Origin: Deltaproteobacteria bacterium
Lineage (GTDB): Bacteria; Desulfobacterota; Anaeroferrophillalia; Anaeroferrophillales; Tharpellaceae
Reading direction: 5' to 3'
Length of the DNA: 7,081 bases
Assembly (NCBI GenBank): GCA_030595135.1
Contig: JAUVDU010000077.1
Span: 1 to 7,081, forward strand
A model generated the notes under the pieces. The model saw only the letters and a program-made list of their open reading frames with translations. It was not told the origin of the DNA and did no database searches. Every line of letters starts with the position of its first letter. The first letter of the stretch is position 1. Positions 1 through 3,910 of the stretch are shown piece after piece. The position numbers and the translations under genes are program-made.

Positions 1-2
1 AA

Positions 3-380
3 GCCGTGGATGTGGAGTACAGCCATATCTGTGAAGTGCCATATAATTTAGAAGATTACGGTTATACTACCGGCCTTCATATCGTTGCTGATTGGATCTC
101 TGACCTGGATTTTACGTTCAGATTTTTTTGTGGTGGCACTGCTTATGCTACCATAACCAAGACGATCGGTCCCGAAGGGTGGACCGGACTGCCCAGTCAG
201 CTTCTGCCAAATGGGGTCGAGTTAGAATTCCCCACGTTGATTTACATCTACTCTCACGTTGATCCTGAAAATACCAGTTCCGATGATGAGAACTTCTGGG
301 TAACCCAGTTTCTCTTTACCAGCTTTGGTTTCAGTCACCAGACTTTTACTTCGTATGCGCTTAACTCATCTCCCTTTTAG
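3..380 (+). CDS. 3' end of an unrecognised, probably exported protein (5' partial)
   Basis: The frame is open to the left edge, so the true start lies outside the window; a GTG at position 6 is available but has no visible ribosome binding site. About 125 residues remain, ending in TAG. The protein is rich in Phe, Tyr, Trp, Thr and Ser and poor in Lys and Arg, with alternating hydrophobic stretches suggesting beta strands. Recognisable segments include CEVPYN, YGYTTGLHI, GWTGLPSQLLPNG and a closing FWVTQFLFTSFGFSHQTFTSY-like tail. The TGLHI segment loosely resembles modules I associate with surface proteins of Desulfobacterota, but I cannot name a family. Two Cys residues are present (HICEV and FFCGG). 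An extracellular or periplasmic beta-rich domain is an inference from composition. It converges on the peroxiredoxin gene and is followed by a strong terminator. Confidence 0.6.
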   Translation, partial: AVDVEYSHICEVPYNLEDYGYTTGLHIVADWISDLDFTFRFFCGGTAYATITKTIGPEGWTGLPSQLLPNGVELEFPTLIYIYSHVDPENTSSDDENFWVTQFLFTSFGFSHQTFTSYALNSSPF

Positions 381-465
381 TTGTGGGGTTGAGGGTCTCT
401 GAGGTGTAAACCGGTTGTTTCGGGGACATCATTAAAATTGAATGATTTTTGAAGTACTCCTGTGG

Positions 466-512
466 AAGCCAAAAAGGCCGCAAGCTGAATCTTGCGGCCT
501 TTTTGGCTTTTT
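466..512 (+). terminator. Intrinsic terminator between convergent genes, probably bidirectional
   Basis: A perfect 19-bp inverted repeat (466-484 with 491-509) encloses the 6-nt loop CTGAAT. The stem contains a GGCCGCAAG-type GC-rich part and an A-tract/T-tract. On the plus strand it ends in TTTTT (508-512), the form of a Rho-independent terminator for the gene ending at 380. Because the stem itself contains A5/T5, it can also fold on the minus strand and may end transcription of the peroxiredoxin gene, whose stop is at 534, although the minus-strand U-tail after the stem is only two bases long. Confidence 0.9.
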
Positions 513-533
513 GGGTGTAGCTTTTGAGGTGAT

Positions 534-1265
534 TTAATCTTCGAAGGCCATCTTTGTCTGCCACTCTTTCCAGACGTTGCCGACCAGGTCGGGGCCGGGT
601 TTGAGGGTGGGTTTGCCGGGTTTCCAGCCTGCCGGCGTGGCTTCGGTGCCTTTGCTCTTACGGACATGTTGGAAGGCTTGGAGTTGGCGGATAGTTTCGT
701 TGAAATTGCGGCCGACGGGCGGCATCAGGACTTCGTAGCCCTGGATTATGCCATCGGGGTCGATAATGAAGCGGCCTCGGTTTTCAACGCCGGCTTCTTC
801 GTTAAAGACGCCGTAGAGTCGACCGATCTTGCCGCTGGCATCGGAGAGCATCGGGAAGGGGACGCCGCCGTCTACCATTTTGGAGAGTTCGTTATCATTC
901 CACATCTTGTGGACAAAAACCGAGTCGATACTCATCGAAAGGACTTCAACTCCGAGTTTCTGGATTTCGGAATATTTTTCGGCAACTGCCGAAATTTCGG
1001 TGGCTCAGACAAAGGTGAAATCACCCGGATACAGGCAGAGCAGAACCCATTTACCGAAGTAATTTGAGAGTTTAACATCAATGAATTTTCCCTGCTGATA
1101 GCCGGGGGCCGAGAAATCGGGTGCTTTTTGACCAACTTGAATCATCGGTTTGATCTCCTTTGGGGTAGAGTTTGGATCAGTTTCAGGTTTTTCAGTCAGA
1201 TTTTGGGTTTCATCAACCGGCCCGCCGCCCGGACGGGTGCAGCCGACAGCCATCTTTTCAGCCAT
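534..1265 (-). CDS. Selenocysteine-containing peroxiredoxin (AhpC/Prx1-like), UGA = Sec87
   Basis: The thioredoxin-fold peroxidase reduces hydrogen and organic peroxides in the cytoplasm. It reads as 243 residues if the in-frame TGA at 1007-1005 is decoded. The core begins near residue 41 ([13 protein letters not shown]), followed by [14 protein letters not shown], then U87 and ATE. U87 replaces the peroxidatic Cys of the T-x-x-C motif (T84), with family Arg165 in GRFIIDPDG and a Prx-type C-terminus ([17 protein letters not shown]). The reading frame continues unchanged after the TGA with clearly homologous sequence, which argues against simple decay. The resolving Cys expected in the VCPA-type motif is Thr210; the only Cys residues are C9 and C77. 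The ATG at 1265 has the ribosome binding site AAAGGAGGT about 5 nt upstream. A second ATG at 1145 also has AAGGAG at 9 nt and would remove a 40-residue hydrophilic extension containing C9. The gene is downstream of the YeeE pair, separated by a palindromic repeat. Confidence 0.92.
977..1007 (-). promoter_or_regulatory. Sec UGA codon and bacterial SECIS hairpin in the peroxiredoxin gene
   Basis: The TGA lies at 1007-1005. Downstream on the minus strand, TTTCGGC (994-988) pairs perfectly with GCCGAAA (983-977) around the loop AGTT. The loop starts 17 nt after the TGA and has G as its second base. Bacterial SECIS elements bound by SelB are known to sit directly after UGA, with a short loop carrying G in its first two positions, commonly about 16-37 nt away. 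The fit is seen in the sequence; function is inferred. Confidence 0.82.
1155..1160 (-). promoter_or_regulatory. Internal ribosome binding site before a second possible peroxiredoxin start (ATG 1145)
   Basis: AAGGAG lies 9 nt before an in-frame ATG at codon 41, exactly where the conserved peroxiredoxin core begins. With the stronger AAAGGAGGT (1279-1271) before the ATG at 1265, both starts look usable, so long and short isoforms are possible. The short site may be chance, since it encodes the residues PKEI. Confidence 0.4.
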
Positions 1266-1279
1266 AAAATACCTCCTTT

Positions 1280-1428
1280 GATGGCGTCGTAAAAAGTTCC
1301 GATATCCTGCGTTGTTGCGTTTTTCCAGACACTCGACATACTGTTTGTATGGTCTCGCGCCTGGAAAACCACAACAACTTGTCTATCGAAATTTTACTTA
1401 GCCATCCTGTGACTTTTACGAATGCATC
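1280..1428. repeat. MITE-like / REP-like palindromic element, about 149 bp
   Basis: The ends are imperfect inverted copies: GATGGCGTCGTAAAAAGT at 1280-1297 against GATGCATTCGTAAAAGTCA read on the minus strand from 1428. Inside, a second inverted pair runs from ATGGC...TTTTTCCAG (1281-1328) to CTGGAAAACC...GCCAT (1361-1405). The centre holds a small hairpin, GACATAC-TGTTT-GTATGGTC. The form, with TCGTAAAAAGT ends and a CTCGACATACTGTTTGTATG core, matches dispersed non-coding palindromes I recall from Desulfobacterota genomes; that is memory, not a search. No ORF is inside. It separates the YeeE stop from the peroxiredoxin and abuts the latter's ribosome binding site, so it could form a structured leader or partial terminator. 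Confidence 0.75.
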
Positions 1429-1436
1429 TCCTGTTG

Positions 1437-1961
1437 TTAAAGTTTTTTCTTCTCAAACAGATAGAACATCACCAGCGTGATGAGGGCAAAAACAACGATT
1501 ACCAGCCAATGGCTGATACCCAGCGCCTGGGGCAGGGTGAGTTTGCCGTAGTTTCCTAAAGTTATGACCTTGGCTTTCATGAAGGGGTAGGTTTCGGCAT
1601 AGAGAGCGGCTCCGCAGAGCATGCCGAAGATTCCCCAAAGGCCGTCGAGACGGCCCTCTCCGACGGCGCCGACGGCGGTACCGGGACAGTAGCCCAACAG
1701 GCCCCAACCGATGCCGAAAAGAGAGCCGCCCAGGAGTTGGCCGCCGATTGAGGTGCCTTTGATGCTCATTTTAATCAGCCCGGCATCTTTTAAAAGGTAG
1801 AGACCGATGGCGGAAACGATGATCGAGCTGAGCATGAATTTAAAGATGGTCATATCGATAAAGCGCATCGCTCCAATCTGTTTATCATAGCGCAAAACCT
1901 GGGCTTTCTGCAAAAGAATGCCAAAGAGGATGCCGGTTATCAGGCCATAACCGAGACTCAT
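1437..1961 (-). CDS. YeeE/YedE family sulfur transporter, second half (Cys form)
   Basis: This is a 174-residue integral membrane protein of the YeeE/YedE (Sulf_transp) family, whose characterised member TsuA imports thiosulfate. Hydrophobic segments lie near residues 4-18, 38-57, 72-96, 108-122 and 150-170. The diagnostic motif is WGLLGYCPGTAVGA with C92, the position used in the family's cysteine relay for the sulfur substrate; a second Cys is at 116. The start at 1961 is chosen because AGGAGGT lies 5 nt upstream and because the family N-terminus (LGYGLITGILFGILLQ) begins there. The frame is open further upstream to 2186, but that part overlaps the preceding gene and encodes Arg-rich nonsense. 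The ATG overlaps the stop of the first half as ATGA, so translational coupling is likely. The two halves probably assemble into one channel. Substrate (thiosulfate, another sulfane or a selenium species) cannot be read from sequence. Confidence 0.9.
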   Translation of the reverse strand: MSLGYGLITGILFGILLQKAQVLRYDKQIGAMRFIDMTIFKFMLSSIIVSAIGLYLLKDAGLIKMSIKGTSIGGQLLGGSLFGIGWGLLGYCPGTAVGAVGEGRLDGLWGIFGMLCGAALYAETYPFMKAKVITLGNYGKLTLPQALGISHWLVIVVFALITLVMFYLFEKKKL

Positions 1962-2491
1962 GATCGACCTCCTCTGCCGCGATAGATGAGATTGGCAATA
2001 ACGGCGCCGACGAGAAAGAATCCGGCCAGCGAGATAAAACCGCTGGTTGAAAGTTGAGCCAGACCGCTCAACCCATGACCGCTGGGTCAGCCGCCGGCCA
2101 GACGGGCGCCAAAGAGAGCGATAACCCCGCCGAAAAAGGCCGTTACGCCACGCTTGACCGGGCTCGGGCCGAAGCGCTTTCGCCACATGTCGGGCACCAG
2201 CTGAATCTTGAAATCACCCGAGAGCCGGGACGAGATGAAGGCTCCGAGCAGAGCCCCGATGACAAACATCAACTGCCAGTCGGGTAGGGAGCTGGCCCCG
2301 TATTTTCCCTTTTTTGCCGTAAAGTAGGCATTGGCTGAAGTGTCGATACCAATACTCTCTTCGACGACCGCCGCAACCCGGACAAATGTGGTTGAGGTGC
2401 CGAAGAACTTACCACTGATCCAGACTGATAAAATCAGTAAGATTCCGGCTAAGGCTCCGGCCAGATAGGGATTCCAGGTTCGTTTAAACAT
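1958..2491 (-). CDS. YeeE/YedE family transporter, first half, selenoprotein with UGA = Sec135
   Basis: It reads as a 177-residue membrane protein if the in-frame TGA at 2089-2087 is decoded. The N-terminus (NPYLAGALAGILLILSVWISG) forms one membrane segment, with further segments near residues 72-90, 114-132 and 147-168. The family motif normally reads RLAGGCPSGHGLSG; here the Cys codon is TGA, giving RLAGG-U-PSGHGLSG, and the frame then continues with a normal membrane segment and a basic end. In related YeeE/YedE proteins such as TsuA, cysteines in these motifs contact the sulfur substrate, so Sec135 is probably in the transport path. The start codon is 11 nt after the peroxidase stop and has no strong ribosome binding site, suggesting coupling to the upstream gene. 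The stop overlaps the start of the second half (ATGA). The alternative is a nonsense mutation, but the exact position and the hairpin make Sec far more likely. Confidence 0.88.
2053..2089 (-). promoter_or_regulatory. Sec UGA codon and bacterial SECIS hairpin in the YeeE/YedE gene
   Basis: The TGA is at 2089-2087. On the minus strand GTTGAGC (2072-2066) pairs perfectly with GCTCAAC (2059-2053) around the 6-nt loop GGTCTG; two G-T wobbles can extend the base. The loop begins 21 nt after the TGA and starts with GG. This is the geometry known for bacterial SECIS elements recognised by SelB. The structure is seen directly; recognition is inferred. Confidence 0.82.
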
Positions 2492-2502
2492 CTAATGTTT
2501 CA

Positions 2503-3549
2503 CTAATCCAGTTCGGGCTTTGGTGTTTTGTCGGTCGGTTTGGGCAGAATCGGATGCTCTACCAGCGGCTGTTTTCCGGTTGTGGCCTTGAGAAAGGCGA
2601 CGACGTTGTCGATTTCATCTTTTTTGAGCACGGTTTCGAGTTGAGCTGAACTCATAACCACGACCGCCGCTTTCAGGCCCCAGACTTTACCGGAGTGAAA
2701 GTAAGGCAAGGTCAACTCGATGTTGCGCAACGAGGGTGATTTGAAGACAAATTCATCACTCATGATTTTAGTGACCAGATAACGGCCTTTGTCACCGGCA
2801 ACGATGCGGCTGACCGGAGCGTTAATCACGCCGAAACTATAGTAGTCATCGCCGCCCATATTGATGCCGCCGTGACAGTCGGCGCAACCGTTATTAATAA
2901 AACTGGCGAGACCTTTTTTCTCGCTTTCGTTAAGCGCTCCGGCGTCACCTTTGAGGAAGAGATCAAAGGGGGAGTCCGGTGTGTTCAGGGTTGCTTCAAA
3001 AACCTCAATGGCTTTGGCCATATTGTCGAACGTGACCGGGTCGGATTCACCGGGGAAGGCTTTTTTGAAGAGTTCAATATATTCCGGCATACTTTTCAAG
3101 GTTTTGACTACCATTTCCGGTTTATTGTTCATTTCGACACTGGCTTGAACCGGGCCTTTGGCTTGTTCGGCCAGATCTTTGGCCCGGCCATCCCAGAATT
3201 GGGCTACATTATAGACTGAGTTGTAGACGGTCGGCGCGTTACGCGGTCCTTTGCGCCAGCCGTGACCGGTTGAGGTCTCCTGAAAATCGGCTCCACCGAG
3301 GCCGACATTATGGCAGGTGTTGCAGCTGATCAAGGCACTTTTTGAGAGGCGGGGTTCAAAATAGAGGATTTTGCCAAGCTCGACTTTGGCAGGTGTTGCC
3401 GGATTGCCCTCAAGAACCGGAGCGGTAGCCGGGATCGGCTTGAAATACTCCTGGGCATCGGTCATCAGCTGATCCTTGGCCAATGCCATATTTGAGATTA
3501 TGAAAATGAGTCCTAAGGTTATGAGGCTGAATGATAACGTTTTCTTCAT
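2503..3549 (-). CDS. Periplasmic di-haem cytochrome c peroxidase (CcpA/MauG family)
   Basis: The 348-residue protein matches the usual length of bacterial di-haem peroxidases, which reduce hydrogen peroxide to water in the periplasm using electrons from small c-type cytochromes. A Sec signal peptide covers residues 1-24 (MKK, hydrophobic core, AxA-like ALA-K cleavage). Two c-haem sites are present: CNTCH at 76-80 and CADCH at 222-226. Further family marks are H96 in TGHGW (distal ligand position of the peroxidatic haem), FWDGRA (118-123), GPVQASVEM with E139, the SLRNIELTLPYFHSG block (272-287) and VVMSSAQL with M299, the likely Met ligand of the electron-transfer haem. The C-terminus is Pro/Lys-rich. 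ATG at 3549 is supported by AAGGAG 7 nt upstream. It is the first gene of the minus-strand cluster; its stop lies 11 nt before the first YeeE half. A sigma70-like promoter lies at 3635-3607 and a Fur-family box further upstream. Confidence 0.95.
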   Translation of the reverse strand: MKKTLSFSLITLGLIFIISNMALAKDQLMTDAQEYFKPIPATAPVLEGNPATPAKVELGKILYFEPRLSKSALISCNTCHNVGLGGADFQETSTGHGWRKGPRNAPTVYNSVYNVAQFWDGRAKDLAEQAKGPVQASVEMNNKPEMVVKTLKSMPEYIELFKKAFPGESDPVTFDNMAKAIEVFEATLNTPDSPFDLFLKGDAGALNESEKKGLASFINNGCADCHGGINMGGDDYYSFGVINAPVSRIVAGDKGRYLVTKIMSDEFVFKSPSLRNIELTLPYFHSGKVWGLKAAVVVMSSAQLETVLKKDEIDNVVAFLKATTGKQPLVEHPILPKPTDKTPKPELD

Positions 3550-3606
3550 GTTAGTTCTCCTTAGATGTCGTTATGAAAGGTTATGTAAATAGGGCATACT
3601 TAATTC

Positions 3607-3635
3607 AATATACACTTGATGTTGTGGAAAGTCAA
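3607..3635 (-). promoter_or_regulatory. Sigma70-like promoter for the peroxidase cluster (proximal)
   Basis: On the minus strand a -35 TTGACT (3635-3630) is separated by 17 nt from a -10 TATATT (3612-3607); each matches consensus at five of six bases. Transcription would start near 3600, about 50 nt before the peroxidase ATG. Confidence 0.65.
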
Positions 3636-3723
3636 AAAGACACCAGAGCTGTAAAAATCGTATTTTTTTGTTGACTTCATGGGGACTCTAGTGAAATATG
3701 GGGTCTGTGCTGAACGGTTTATA

Positions 3724-3738
3724 AGATAATGATTATCC
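3724..3738. promoter_or_regulatory. Fur-family operator (Fur/PerR-like box)
   Basis: GATAAT-G-ATTATC at 3725-3737 is a perfect 6-1-6 palindrome, matching the core of Fur boxes (TGATAATNATTATCA). PerR boxes share the central ATAATNATTAT but have TT/AA outside, so Fur is the closer match. The site covers the -10 of a minus-strand promoter, where binding would block transcription toward the peroxidase; it could also affect the dehydrogenase. Confidence 0.65.
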
Positions 3739-3759
3739 TTTTAATGCTATCTTTGTCAA
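3732..3759 (-). promoter_or_regulatory. Sigma70-like promoter overlapping the Fur box (distal)
   Basis: On the minus strand a perfect -35 TTGACA (3759-3754) lies 16 nt before GATAAT (3737-3732), five of six bases of the -10 consensus. The -10 is one half of the Fur-type palindrome, the classic layout of an iron- or peroxide-repressed promoter. The leader to the peroxidase ATG would be about 175 nt. Confidence 0.5.
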
Positions 3760-3788
3760 GCTGTTTTTAATTAGTGCCTTACAGGTTG

Positions 3789-3819
3789 TTTTCTTGTTTT
3801 TCAACAAGCAACAAGAAAA
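3789..3819 (+). repeat. Hairpin with duplicated 3' half-site (alternative stems)
   Basis: CTTGTT (3793-3798) can pair with AACAAG at 3803-3808 (4-nt loop) or with a second AACAAG at 3810-3815; in the second case the stem extends to 10 bp (TTTTCTTGTT 3789-3798 with 3810-3819). The two folds exclude each other. It lies 90-120 nt before the glutamate dehydrogenase start and would be in its leader if transcription begins upstream. Confidence 0.4.
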
Positions 3820-3867
3820 TGTTCTGATAAGAGCACTTATTTGCGGGCCTTGTAGTAACTTTTGGGT

Positions 3868-3886
3868 TGCGGGAGTAATTCCCGCA
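3868..3886 (+). repeat. Short hairpin just upstream of the glutamate dehydrogenase RBS
   Basis: TGCGGGA (3868-3874) pairs perfectly with TCCCGCA (3880-3886) across the loop GTAAT. A second TGCGGG at 3842-3847 could pair with the same CCCGCA. The structure ends about 9 nt before the AGGGAG ribosome binding site, so it does not hide it. Confidence 0.4.
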
Positions 3887-3910
3887 TTAGATTTAGGGAG
3901 AGTTTTTGTT

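Larger units (their letters stand above)
3550..3910. other. Divergent intergenic region between peroxidase and glutamate dehydrogenase genes
   Basis: This 361-bp AT-rich stretch has no convincing gene. It holds two minus-strand promoter candidates, a Fur-family palindrome and, nearer the dehydrogenase, two hairpins with duplicated half-sites; each is listed separately. I found no good plus-strand sigma70 promoter: TTGACT at 3671 has no matching -10 hexamer at the right distance. Confidence 0.8.

Noticed and set aside
666..1067. Open plus-strand frame of 133 codons opposite the peroxiredoxin
   Set aside because: It is antisense to a well-supported gene, shows no family features, and arises from the codon bias of the opposite strand.
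534..1265. Reading the peroxiredoxin as a pseudogene or two separate genes (535-935 and 1005-1265)
   Set aside because: The frame is unchanged, the only stop is TGA at the catalytic residue, residues on both sides are well conserved for the family, and a SECIS-like hairpin follows. The ATG at 935 lies inside a conserved beta strand and has no ribosome binding site role to explain.
1437..2186. Longer 249-residue version of the second YeeE half starting at 2186
   Set aside because: The extra 75 codons overlap the first half and encode Arg/Trp-rich sequence with no family similarity, whereas ATG 1961 has AGGAGGT at the right distance.
1958..2491. Reading the first YeeE half as truncated at 2087
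   Set aside because: The codons after the TGA complete the family motif and a normal membrane segment, and end exactly in the ATGA overlap with the next gene.
3671..3699. Plus-strand promoter beginning with TTGACT at 3671
   Set aside because: The sequence 16-18 nt downstream (GAAATATG) does not resemble a -10 hexamer.
3794..3910. Upstream TTG start for the glutamate dehydrogenase
   Set aside because: It has no ribosome binding site, and the extra 39 residues run through two hairpins; ATG 3911 with AGGGAGAG is far better supported.
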